This document shows, in pieces, positions 12,822-23,382 of a stretch of 64,000 bases of DNA. Made by a program: the position numbers and the translations under genes. Source of the stretch: Poronia punctata (Eukaryota; Ascomycota; Sordariomycetes; Xylariales; Xylariaceae); NCBI GenBank assembly GCA_022579005.1, contig MU401545.1, forward strand, positions 1 through 64,000, given 5' to 3'. The notes below the pieces were generated by a model. The model was not told where the DNA came from. It saw nothing but the letters and a program-made list of their open reading frames with translations, and ran no database searches. Position 1 is the stretch's first letter. Each line of letters starts with the position of its first letter.

Positions 12822-14154
12822 CTTGTCCTATATCGTCCATATCTGAAGGGTTAAACAATAGACAAGGTTGATGTGGGCAGTTGGCCGTGGTACCAGATTA
12901 TCACCCAACCAGGTAAAATCGAAGTGTACGAGCCTACAGGTAGGCCAACGGACTCCAAGCCAAAGGTTGTGTGTGTCTTCCTTACCATGGACAACAAAAG
13001 GCCAATCAGTTGAACGTATAGACCAACTGATTAAGGACTAACTTCCCCAAAGGTACTCGTAGACCGTACGAGGAGACCTGTGACAGATACTTTTATGAAG
13101 TCGGTGAGGGCGGATGCTCTCCCATAAACTACGAACGGGGGACCCCCTTCTTAGACGGTACGGTACTGCCGCCGTATTTATATGGCCTGTAAATATCGAC
13201 TCGCACCAACTTTATGATCCAACATTGATGAGTTATCGCTCGTCAGGCTTGCTCAGGCCTCATTTCAATGATGCGTTTAGACCAAAGATAACCCCACCAT
13301 TGAATTAAAGAAACCACCATCCTCCTTTAAGAATTTCATGGCGGGGCAGGCTGGTGAAACCGTGAAACCCACCAGGGCACAGCTTGAATGTTGTAGATAG
13401 GTACAAGGTATGTACCCCGAATTAGAATGTCTACTCTAATACCCCGGTTTCTTTTCTAAACATATTTCTGGAACCAAAACATATTTCTGGAACCTCTTAA
13501 TGTCCCTGGTTGATAAAGTCAAAGCACTTCAGTACCAAACTGTAGCCAACACAAGTTACTTACACAACGCCGCCCATTGATGAAAGGAGCATACATTTAC
13601 AAGTAAAGAGGTATCTGCCTATCAAATCTGTTAGGTTAGGTAGGTCGGTACAAAAGTGCTACATTGTCAGTTGTTAGGCTAGCTAGACTACTTGTAGGCT
13701 AGCATCAATCGATAAAACAGATTTCTGCCGAGTATCGTACAGCTGTGCTTAGGTACTCGCTGTAATTATGCGTAAAGTGTATCATAGTATGTACAATTAT
13801 CTCATTTTTAATCAAGTCGTCAAGCTCATCTCAGAGTTTTGATTCCGTACCTCTTTTAAAGTGTACTGTAAACAGCCCCTTTTCCAAGCGCAACTGCAAT
13901 CTCGATCCGGATTCAGGCATAGAATTTAGCAATAACAAGCAATACAGATACTGGATTTGAACAGCAGCGCATACGCGTAAAGATATATCCCTTCATTCCT
14001 TCTCTTTCCCCCGAAGCCGATGCAAGCCGCCAGAAGCACCAACATAGGGAAGCAAGCACTTATCAAGGCAGGTACCGAATAAGTATCTATCTACCGTTCT
14101 AGCTGTACCTTACCCCCCAATCTGTATCACCTCACTTGCCATACTCCATAACCA
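12822..14154. promoter_or_regulatory. Divergent promoter region KAP122 / AMPP
   Basis: Both flanking genes are transcribed outward from this 1.3 kb. No gene is supported inside. It holds TACTCGTA at 13054-13061, and an 18-bp direct duplication (aaacatatttctggaacc) at 13458-13475 and 13477-13494, separated by one base. Confidence 0.45.
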
Positions 14155-14328
14155 ATGCGAGTCTTCGTCCGTCTTGCGATTTTGCCTGTGACTCCACGCA
14201 TAGTTTCAACTACCTTTCACCCAAAATCTCATCGTACCTCTTTATTCGGTTGCCTTTTACATTTCCCAAACCTCTCCCACAAGGGACAGTGTTCAGTTCA
14301 TCGTTTTCAAAGCACAAGCGCTCTAGAC

Positions 14329-16386
14329 ATGGCAAAGGTCAACACTACCGACCGGCTTTCCAAGCTTCGCCAGCTCATGAGCAAGCACAAGGTCGATGTA
14401 TACAGTAGGCTAGCGATATATATATATACCTACCCCGAGATCGAGCAGTCCATTCAAGCTAACTTGATTGATGTGAAGTTGTCCCGTCCGAAGACGCTCA
14501 CTCTTCTGAATATATCGCCCCGTGTGATGCTCGCCGTGCTTTCATCTCAGGATTCACTGGCTCTGCTGGCTGTGCCGTCATTACCCATGAAAAGGCCGCC
14601 CTGGCAACCGACGGCCGCTATTTCAACCAGGCCGGTAACCAACTCGATGATAACTGGCTTCTTCTGAAGCAAGGTATCGAAGATGTGCCAACCTGGCAGG
14701 AGTGGTCTGCAGATCAAGCTCAAGGCGGCAAAATTGTTGCTGTCGACCCGAGCTTGTTGACAAGCGGTGCTGCTAAGAAGCTATCCGAAAAAATCAAGAA
14801 GAACGGTGGCAAAGACCTCGAACCCGTGGCCGAGAACCTAGTTGATCTTGTATGGGGTTCGGAACGACCTCCGCGGCCGAATGAGCCCGTCATCGTCTTG
14901 GACGAGAAGTATGCCGGGAAGAGCGTGAGCGCCAAATTGGAGGAGCTACGGAAAGAACTGGAGAAGAAGAAGTCCCTAGGCTTCGTAATCTCCATGCTCG
15001 ACGAGATAGCTTGGCTCTTCAATCTCAGGGGAAGCGACATCCCTTCCAACCCGGTGTTCTTCTCATATGCCATCGTCACTCTAGATGAAGCTAGCCTATA
15101 TATCGACTCCTCAAAGCTCAGCACGGAGTGTAAATCTTTCCTCGAGCAGAACAAGGTCGCTATCAAGCCGTACCAGGACATCTTTGCGGATGCCACTACC
15201 CTCAGTAAGGCCGCCGCAGCCAGCAATACGGAATCAGAAGAGAAGAAGAAATTCCTCATCTCAAACAGAGCATCTTGGGCTTTGAAACGCGCGCTAGGAG
15301 GCGAGGACCTCGTCGAGGAGGCCAAGAGCCCCTTGGCAGACTCAAAAGCCATCAAGAACGAGACCGAGCTGCAGGGCATGAGAGCATGTCACGTCCGAGA
15401 CGGAGCCGCATTGATCGAATACTTTGCCTGGCTCGAGGATCAATTGGTGGGCAGAAATGCAACCATCGATGAAGTAGAAGGGGCTGATAAGCTGGAAGCC
15501 CTTCGTAAGAAGCAAAAGGACTTCGTCGGGCTTTCATTTGATACAATCTCGTCCACTGGCCCCAAGTAGGCATCATCCTCGCCGTGCCCATTATTGTGTT
15601 AGCTAACCATCTGTGCCCCTACGTTTGCAGTGCTGCGGTGATCCATTATAAGCCAGAGAGAGGAAGCTGCGCCAAGATCGATCCCGCTGCCATCTACTTG
15701 TGTGATTCAGGCGCACAATACCTCGATGGTACCACCGACACAACCCGGACACTACACTTCGGCACTCCGACGGAACGGGAGATCGAATCATATACTCTCG
15801 TTTTGAAGGGGAATGTTGCCCTGGACACGCTGGTCTTCCCCAAGGGCACAACCGGCTTTGCCATAGATGTCATGGCTCGTCAGTTCCTCTGGGTAAGTCT
15901 TTCCGAAAGGAGTTCTTTTTGATGGCGGTGCAATCACTAACGCTTTCCCTCACCATGTAGAAAGAGGGCTTGGACTACCGTCACGGCACCGGCCACGGCG
16001 TCGGGTCTTTCCTGAACGTACACGAAGGGCCGATAGGCATCGGGACCAGGATTCAATACTCGGAGGTGCCCTTGTCCGTCGGAAATGTAATCTCAAACGA
16101 GCCTGGCTTCTACGAAGATGGTTCCTTTGGAATCCGGATAGAGAACATCATCATGGTCAAGGAAGTGCAGACAAAGCACAAGTTCGGAGACAAGCCGTAT
16201 CTCGGATTCGAACATGTCACCATGGTGCCATATTGCCGCAAGCTCATCGACCCGAAGCTTCTTACGCCGTCTGAGAAGCAGTGGCTCAATGATTACAACG
16301 CAGAGATATACGAGAAGACCAAGGGATACTTTGAGAATGACGAGTTGACACTGGCCTGGCTCAAGAGGGAGACACAGCCTTTCTAA
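14329..16386 (+). CDS. AMPP: Xaa-Pro aminopeptidase P (M24B)
   Basis: Metallo-aminopeptidase that removes an N-terminal residue preceding proline. Exons 14329-14404, 14479-15565, 15631-15892 and 15961-16386 give 616 aa, the standard AMPP length. The two N-terminal creatinase-like domains ([41 protein letters not shown]) precede the pita-bread domain. The five metal ligands are present: D413 and D424 (in [16 protein letters not shown]), H487 (HGTGHG), E522 (NEPGFYEDG) and E536 (IRIEN). An in-frame ATG at 14155 would add 58 residues rich in Arg, Ser and Pro and poor in acids, which could act as a mitochondrial presequence. I use 14329 because it matches the cytosolic family start. Intron 1 has a GTAGGC donor and a GCTAAC branch site. 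Confidence 0.95.
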
Positions 16387-16509
16387 CCGGCCAAATAATA
16401 TAGCCATATAGCGGGTGCATATATCTTATATACAGTGAGCAGGCGAAGGGCTGTCAAGGTCGTGTGTTTTACACATTTCTCAACCGCTGGTATCTATATA
16501 TCCATAGGC

Positions 16510-17225
16510 TCAAAATTGCATGAACGCAGATAGAGCGAAAAAGATGCCAAAGGAGACCTTGAATAGCGGATCCTTCTCCAAAGCCGCTCTTACTCGTGAA
16601 TTGCCCAGTCGTTGCTTTAGGCGCAACTGGTCTACAATGTTGATGCCGTATTTGGCCGCGATCTGTACACGCATAATGTTATTAGTGATTAGCAATTTTG
16701 GGTCCCATCTCCTTCTCTGACGTAATGCCCAAATGATGGGGGGGGGGAAAGAAAAACCCATAATTCACAACCGCCACAACACACAAGGCGCGGTAGTGAT
16801 AAAAGGATAAGAAAACATACCTGAACAATAACAACCGAAACCCCCAAAAGCAAAACCAGCGTCCTGGAGAAGACACTAACGAGCAACCCTGCCAAGAAGC
16901 CCGTCACGCTACCCCCGGATAACTGCTTCATCAACCTTTCATTTCTCTTCTCCGCGGCGAGAGCAGGCGAGGTAGTAGAGAATGGTGCTGCGGAAGAAGA
17001 AGCAGTAGCAGTAGGAGAGGATAAATCGAACCGGATAGATGGCGATGAACGAATCGCCACACCGGTTCCGAGAGTTAGGCCTATACAACTGCCTAGGAGC
17101 ATGCGGGTTTTGTGGATCTGGGTTTGGGTTTGTGTTGGTTGGCGGGGAAGAGCGCGGACGGTGCTTGCCCTTGCGCTTGCGCGGGTTGTTGTTGTTTGGA
17201 GGAGGAGGAGGATGCGGGTTGACAT
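16510..17225 (-). CDS. FUN14: FUN14-domain mitochondrial membrane protein
   Basis: Member of the FUN14/FUNDC1 family of mitochondrial outer-membrane proteins; FUNDC1 acts in mitophagy and ER-mitochondria contacts in animals, and the fungal role is less clear. Exons 17225-16821 and 16662-16510 give 185 aa. The first ~90 residues are Thr/Ser/Arg-rich and look like a mitochondrial leader. The FUN14 domain follows, with GGSVTGFLAGLLVSVFSRTL, a hydrophobic LVLLLGVSVVIVQ segment, a basic/acidic middle (VRAALEKDPLFK) and a C-terminal hydrophobic stretch VSFGIFFALSAFMQF at the stop. No LIR-type YxxL motif is evident at the N-terminus. The 158-nt intron (16820-16663) holds a run of 10 C on the transcript strand. 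It is convergent with AMPP, 123 bp apart. Confidence 0.85.
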
Positions 17226-17588
17226 CTTTTTGTTTGGGTTTGTTCTGTTCTGTTCTGCTTTTTACGCCGGGTTCTTTGGATTTTTGAGTTTGCCTTGATG
17301 GAAAAGATGGCGAGTAGGGTACTTTTGAAATTTGAGCTGAGCTGAGCCGAGCTGAGCTGGTGGTGGTGAGAAAGTAAGTATGAGTTAGACACAATACTGA
17401 AAATGAAAGTGAAAGTGAAAGGAAAAAGTGATAGATAGAAGCAGCCAGCCAGTCAGTCGAAGTGTTCCCTCCGCTCTCTCCCTCTCTCTCTCACGGAATG
17501 GGAATATTAACTAATAAATGAAAAGGACGGTAGGTAGACCAAGGTTAGGTATGTATGTGTATGAGCCGCAAATAAAACCAATGCAGAT

Positions 17589-17616
17589 CATCCATCCATC
17601 CATCCATCCATCCATC
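17589..17616. repeat. (CATC)7 microsatellite
   Basis: Seven perfect tandem CATC units upstream of the FUN14 gene. Confidence 0.9.
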
Positions 17617-17974
17617 TACCCAACAAAAACAGAACAAAAACGAAAAACAGCCTCGGCTCTGACATAGCTCATCACTAAACCTAATACCTAACCCATCGTA
17701 CTAACCTACGAGTAGGTACAGACATAAGAAAATTTGGGCAAGAGGGACGAACCTTGGCTATGCTTATCAATTAAGTCTGCACGTGAAACTCTAACCTTTT
17801 GAATACTAAAAGGATCAATTCGGTAGGTAGGTAAAGTACGAGTAGTCTAGGTTGGGGTTAGGTAAATTGAAGTGAGCGAGTGAGTGAGTGAAGCTCGGAG
17901 CTACGAGGTGATAGCAGGAGCGGCGCGTTTTGTTACGTAGGTAATGTATTAGGAAGGGAAAAGCGATGTGATGC

Positions 17975-17990
17975 GGTCTGACGTCAGACC
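17975..17990. promoter_or_regulatory. Perfect 16-bp palindrome containing a CRE
   Basis: GGTCTGACGTCAGACC equals its own reverse complement. The centre, TGACGTCA (17979-17986), is the consensus CRE bound by ATF/CREB-type bZIP factors in fungi. It lies 750 bp upstream of the FUN14 start and about 890 bp downstream (transcript sense) of the CENP-A stop. Function is inferred. Confidence 0.45.
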
Positions 17991-18877
17991 TATTTTGGCA
18001 TGGATGGATGAGGGAGCCTTTCGCAATCATCGCCAAAAAAACCGTAAATATTTATTTGATTTTCCACCCGCCAGAATCAGTTTTATGATTTATATAAACC
18101 AAGGCATCTAGGTTACCTAGTTGGCCCAGATACCTATCGTCGATATACTCGTAGATAACGTACCTACTTATATTCGTTAAGCTTGGTATAAAAGGAGGTT
18201 CTGTTTGGCACCTACACATAGGACCAACATATAATATGCTACATGCACAATACACTACGTACAGCAAAGCCTCGGATCAAAACCTTTGATGACTACTTAG
18301 TTAGCCCCTTATGTAATGTTGCGGACACGCTGCTCTACGGGTCTATTTTGTATGTTGAACTTGTACATAGTGCCACGGAAACGCCCCGAATACACGTAGT
18401 CATCCAGCGCTGCTGCGCCGATGTCCTGCGATAACCTTCTTCCATTCGACTGAGCATAAGAGCTGCAATACCAACCGTATGACCTGTACTTGTAAATGTG
18501 TATCATATGGTAGATAAGTTGTAAAACATGAATATTATTTTCGATTGTAATCTGGTATCTTTTAAAACAAATCTGCCTCCCACGTGCTGTCACGGTGTCG
18601 CATACATCACTCGTGCAGTCGCTCCGATTATACAACTCCCAAACGCCGACCTGGCTTTCGTAGCCTCCGACAGTTTCGAAACCGACAGGTCCCCTGGAAA
18701 CATGGCGCGCCACATGGTTGGCTCCTATACAACGCAATACCGAGGCGCAGCGCACTAGCTGGCCGTCGTATGTTCATGTTAGAGATTATGATTATTGCTC
18801 GCTTGTCTTCCCGAATAAGCTATTTTGCTCGTCGTGACCCTTTGTCAGTCGATCGAACTGTTGCGCCCAAAGCAAGC

Positions 18878-19457
18878 CTAACCAATACCGCCCCAGACAC
18901 CGCGGATTCTTCTTGCTAATTGGATATCTTTCTGCATAATGGTGACGCGCTTCGCATGTATGGCGCATAGGTTTGTGTCCTCGAATAGGTGAACGAGAAA
19001 GGCTTCCGCTGCCTCTTGTAGAGCTGCTATGGCCTGCGATTGCCATCGCATGCCTTCGTCTTTTGGACGTATGCTGAGTGCTATTTCACGGACCTATCAT
19101 TGGACATAAATTGTTAGTGTTTGGATCATCAAGACCGTGGGCCTAGATTGTGCGTATAGAACTTACCACTCTTGAGAATGGGAGTTTTCTTATCAATAAA
19201 TCCGTGCTGCTTTGCATTCGGCGGATTTCTTTCAACGCAAGGGTACCAGGCTTATAGCGTCTGCGCTTGGGGTATGGAATTGGGTCGCCCGCTGTTGTGT
19301 CAAAGTCAGCTTTTTGTTTTAAACATGTTCATCGTTAAAACATACGTAGGACTGCAGGAGCTGGATCCGCAACATTTGCACCACTACTTCTTCTACCCGC
19401 CGCACTTGGTCGGCCACCTCTAGAGCCTCCACGGCCCCGGCCACGGCCACGATTCAT
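18878..19457 (-). CDS. cenpA: Centromeric histone H3 variant CENP-A (CenH3)
   Basis: Replaces H3 in centromeric nucleosomes and seeds the kinetochore. Exons 19457-19346, 19291-19167 and 19093-18878 give 150 aa. The N-tail (residues 1-50) is Arg/Gly-rich ([20 protein letters not shown]) and unlike canonical H3. The histone fold (about 52-144) reads [52 protein letters not shown] and [14 protein letters not shown] hallmarks are visible. Loop 1 ([12 protein letters not shown]) is about three residues longer than in H3, Trp96 replaces Phe, and the region from the aN to the a1 helix is divergent. The C-terminus ends VWGGIG. Introns are 54 and 73 nt with GTATGT and GTAAGT donors. None of the exons is long enough to stand out as an ORF. 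Only one such gene is expected per genome. An alternative call of canonical H3 is excluded by the tail and loop 1. Confidence 0.93.
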
Positions 19458-20746
19458 GGCTAGACCGTCGAGTTAGGCAGCAAGCGCTTTGGCGCGCAAC
19501 TGATGCAAAACTCTTCTAAATCGCTTCCGTATGGTGAATGAGCAGTCGAGACGAAGTGCGACTCCTTAGCCACAAGATCTAAGTTTAGAGCTTTAAAATA
19601 TTGGTTTCTTCTGAAGCTTGATGGCAATGTTGGTTGGGAGAGCAAGCGACGAAGAGCAGTAGAGAGTACTCGAGGTGAACTGCGTGCGCAAAGTGGATTC
19701 GGTGTTGTAGGAGAAAGACGAGCGAGGGACGGCAGATAGGAAAGTATGAATTGGTCAGTTGAAGGAACAATCGCCTCAAGAATGCACTTCGGATGACTTA
19801 AAGAATGTACCGGCGAGATGAATTGTAATAGAGAAGGAGAGGAACTCTCCCGTGAAGAGGGTTCCCAAGGGTGATAATTAAGATCTCGAAGTGGGAAAAT
19901 AAGTGGCTGGGAAAACTGCGACTTCCCCAAACCCTATTCGCATTCGCGCGAAATAGCAATGGAAACCGCGCTTTGAGACGCGCCTGCCCAGCCACTTCAA
20001 TTAGAATCCCTGCGAGTGGGGCAACTATAATGAACCAATTAGCAGCTGCTATTTCCCCTAGCTAATATGTTTGCAAATTGGGTACCGACTACAAACAAGC
20101 CACACACTTCTCCACAACCAAGATCTTACTCCTATCGACTCTTGGATCAAAGATTCACCCTATCCTCATACGAGTATGTATGAAAGTGCTTTGATGAAGA
20201 TCCCATCTAGTATCTACAGTCAGTCCAACAAAATGAACTTCAACTAGATTAGAGGCCTTGTAATATATTTTACAAAGTCACAGCCTAGTAAAGGCGTTCT
20301 CAGTATGCCATTGAATTTGGTGTATTAAGCTCTTAATATAATTATTCCGTACCTACGTCGTGATACCTATTGCTCCAACCCTTGATGCCGCTTCAAACAT
20401 GCGTGAGGTACCAACAACTTTAACTTCAGAATTCCCGTTAATATTCATGCGCCGCATATCTGTGTTGTATGAAGAATCTTCCACCCGTGAACCCCTTTTC
20501 CCCGTCTGCGTAAGGCTTTCCTTTTTTTCGCGAACAAGTCTATACCAGAAATTGGCACAGCTCGTTTAACTCCGACCTGATCCGGGCTAGTATTATACAG
20601 TAAAGTCGTTAAAAGGGGCGGGATACTGGGTTGGCTTAGGAACGAACAATTCGGTCCGTAAGCCTGTGGCTAATTCATGAATGCCCCGATCTGATTACGC
20701 AGATGCATAACACGTCCCATCAGCCTTCGATATAAAGCTCACTCAT
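19458..20746. other. Intergenic region upstream of CENP-A
   Basis: Contains the CENP-A promoter and leader and the 3' flank of the GDP-mannose transporter gene. One long minus-strand open frame (19460-19930) lacks any ATG and is not taken as a gene. TACGAGTA occurs at 20169-20176. Confidence 0.5.
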
Positions 20747-22101
20747 CTATGAGTTGGCAGCATCCCGATTACTCAGAGAGCTAGCGCTCATAGTAGGTTG
20801 TGAAGTCGGTAGCACATTCTTGGCCAGCTCCGACTGACGCACTTTGGCCCATGCGTAGACAATACCACTAACAAAGCCAATAAAAATCGCCGACACACTT
20901 CCGAGAGTGACAGGGGCCGAGAAAAAGATAAGCCCGCTGACGGCGATGGGGAGCTTATTCAGGGCGCCGACCATTGAGTAAGTCGTAGATGAAGTGACAC
21001 GGATGCACCAGGCTGAGCAGTACGAGATGAGAATAGCGCCGAGCCCGGAGTAGATCATGCCGACCAAAAGGGCGTTGCGTGTCTCGACAGGGAAGTTCCT
21101 GGCCAGGTTGGCGCTTGACCAGTCTTCGGCTACCAACGAGCAGACGATGAGCACGGGGATCGTGAGGAAGTTGTTATAAAACATGGCTATTCAACCGTTA
21201 GTCCATAGTCGATTTTTATCCCCAATTTATGACAACTTACTATCCCAATCCTTGAAGTTCATGCTCTTGATGACCTTGCGCATGCCAAGGACGTAAGAAG
21301 CAGTGCAGAAAACATTGAGGCCCATCCAAGCGTATCCGGCATTCAAGGTAGCCAGAGCTTCAGCAGCCTCGAGGGTCTGCCCGGCATGACGGGTATCGGC
21401 CCACGCCGCGACCACAGAGCTAAGAACCATGAGGCCGAAAGAGAGAAGCGCAAGGGGCGTAACACTACCCCCGAACCATAGAACCTCGCCATAGGCGATG
21501 ACAATGATGGTCAGATTCTTGAAAATGGTGTATACCGGCACCGACAGATACTGTAGAGACTTGGTGCTCGTGTAGATCATTCCGACGAGGAGGAGGGATA
21601 TCGGGAACCCTGGAATTACTGTCAGATAATGTTTACCGCAGCAGGAGTAAATCTCGGACCCAGGCTATTACGTACATCGTCGGCCCTTGTTGTAGTCAAA
21701 GGGAGCTAAGTTGGTGATGACACCGACTTGCTTCAATATTTGGATAGTGACAATGCATACTATCGACTAGATGGCATTTTGTTAGAACCACTTCCATTGT
21801 ATGAATACAAGAGGACCTCTGTTACCTGAACCGCAAGATAGAAGAAATTTAAATTCCATTCTGAGCCGGAGACGACGTATTTGTTCACTACCGTCATAGA
21901 GATGGAAGCAATACAATAGGCAAGAATCGAGGCCGATGGGTTATTTTCGACTTTCGCGAACCTCGAACCGATCGAGTTGTGCGATACAGCCCGTGGTGGT
22001 CGTGTTGGGATGATGAAAGGGTCCTTCTCCCCGCCATAGGGGCTTCGGCTGGCCGACTCGGGCATGCGGATAGCGTAATCTTCATTCTTCTTGTCCGACA
22101 T
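20747..22101 (-). CDS. GMT1: GDP-mannose transporter (Golgi)
   Basis: Nucleotide-sugar antiporter that brings GDP-mannose into the Golgi lumen in exchange for GMP, needed for protein and lipid mannosylation and cell-wall mannan (VRG4 family). Exons 22101-21826, 21766-21676, 21609-21241 and 21186-20747 give 391 aa. A cytosolic N-tail of about 60 residues precedes about ten hydrophobic segments ([20 protein letters not shown] first). The family substrate motif GALNK is at residues 319-323. Other matches include [32 protein letters not shown] and [12 protein letters not shown]. Introns are short, with GTAACA, GTACGT and GTAAGT donors. The tail after the last membrane span is Ser-rich. Confidence 0.95.
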
Positions 22102-23382
22102 GACGGCGGTCGGAGACTCGATGGTCTGTTACGGAAGGGCTAGTTGGGGCCGGACTATGCTCGCCGGAGAACTTGGGTTCGGATGACCGTGGGGGGAGAA
22201 AGGGGAGCAGGCGGATGAGAAAGGGAGGACGCAGAGAGCGACCTGTCCGATGCGAACGGCCCGGCAGATAACGAGAGAGTGAAGGCCAGCGAAGCACAAA
22301 CACAATTGGCCCCAGTCACCAAGACAATTCGCTAAGGACCGCGGTTTCGTCGCACGAGAGCTGGTACACCGATATTTTAGAGTGAAAGTTTGGGAGTGTA
22401 AAGATGGGGATTGTGCGAATACGCGTGTACCAAAGACGATAATTGTTGCAGATAAGCAATTTGCAGCTTCAGTTTAATTAGTTAGTTTACTGGATAGTTG
22501 AATTACAAGGCAGCAGCGTAGGGGAGTCTGGGTCTACTCGTAGGTAATTACTAGTTCAGCATGATTGGATTGGACCTTGGCTGAACAGGGTTGAATCGAG
22601 CACCCCTACCATATGTATCTAATAGGGTTAGGTAGTAGGTACTTTCGACTGGGTTACCAAGCCCCCCCAGTGCCCCCCAAGTTGGCACACACTCATCAAC
22701 ACTGATGAGAATACGAGTCTGCGCCGCACAAGCCTCGCCAAGAACCCAGGGCCTAGGTATAGAATTAGACTAAAACGAGGCTAGGCTGGGACGACGTAGC
22801 TCCACCTTTTGATGAATCTAGCGTCCGTACTAGCGCCATCTATACTTGTAATATAAAACCTCCTTTCACTTACAAGTTGCATTGCACATTGTCAAGTTAG
22901 ATAGAGATTAGGTATATTGGTAGACAGTGGAATATCTTTCATTCTTGTAAGCCCCGAAGACATCTTTTGGTTTCTTGCGGCTGTTCTGATAAGACAGTAA
23001 CAGGCAATTTATATAAGCTTTCTATAGAGTAATGTACCTGGTATCTTGTGGGTTGAGAATCCATTGCTTCTGGTGGTATATATATTGTACCGAAAGTACT
23101 CGTATAATATCAACCGTTTAGTGGTAGAGGCCTAGGTTATATTCCTCTGTTCTGTCAGGTAAGTAATTACCCGAACAGGAGTTAGTTGGCCTGCTCCCTC
23201 TTCCGAAAACTGTGTAACAGTTTATCGAGTAGCCCACCAGTCAGTTCTACTTATTTGGGAATTCCACAGCCGGTAGCCTAACCCGAACAGGAACAACAAA
23301 CATTCCTTGAACCAAATGTATCATACTCGTATAGGTTTACATGTAGTCTAGTGCTTGCTTGGTATGTCTTGACACAACCCGT
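22102..23382. other. Intergenic region upstream of GMT1
   Basis: No gene is supported. It holds the GMT1 promoter and the 3' flank of the dehydrogenase gene. TACTCGTA occurs at 22536, 23097 and 23324, and the word cccgaacagga occurs twice (near 23170 and 23282). Confidence 0.45.

Larger units (their letters stand above)
17226..18877. other. Intergenic region rich in short motifs
   Basis: No gene is supported. It holds seven CATC units (17589-17616), TACGAGTA/TACTCGTA at 17707, 17837 and 18146, several GGTAGGTA words, and a 16-bp perfect palindrome around a CRE site (separate entry). The proximal part is the presumptive FUN14 promoter, and the distal part contains the CENP-A 3' UTR. Confidence 0.5.

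Noticed and set aside
14720..15379. 219-aa antisense frame in AMPP
   Set aside because: A shadow of a well-supported exon. No independent evidence of coding.
17039..17287. Glycine-rich frame antisense to the FUN14 gene
   Set aside because: A shadow of the FUN14 leader coding strand. Composition follows from its Pro/Arg/Thr codons.
19460..19930. 156-codon open frame on the minus strand just upstream of CENP-A
   Set aside because: It has no ATG, no recognisable domain, and ends just before the CENP-A start. It is best seen as open leader sequence.
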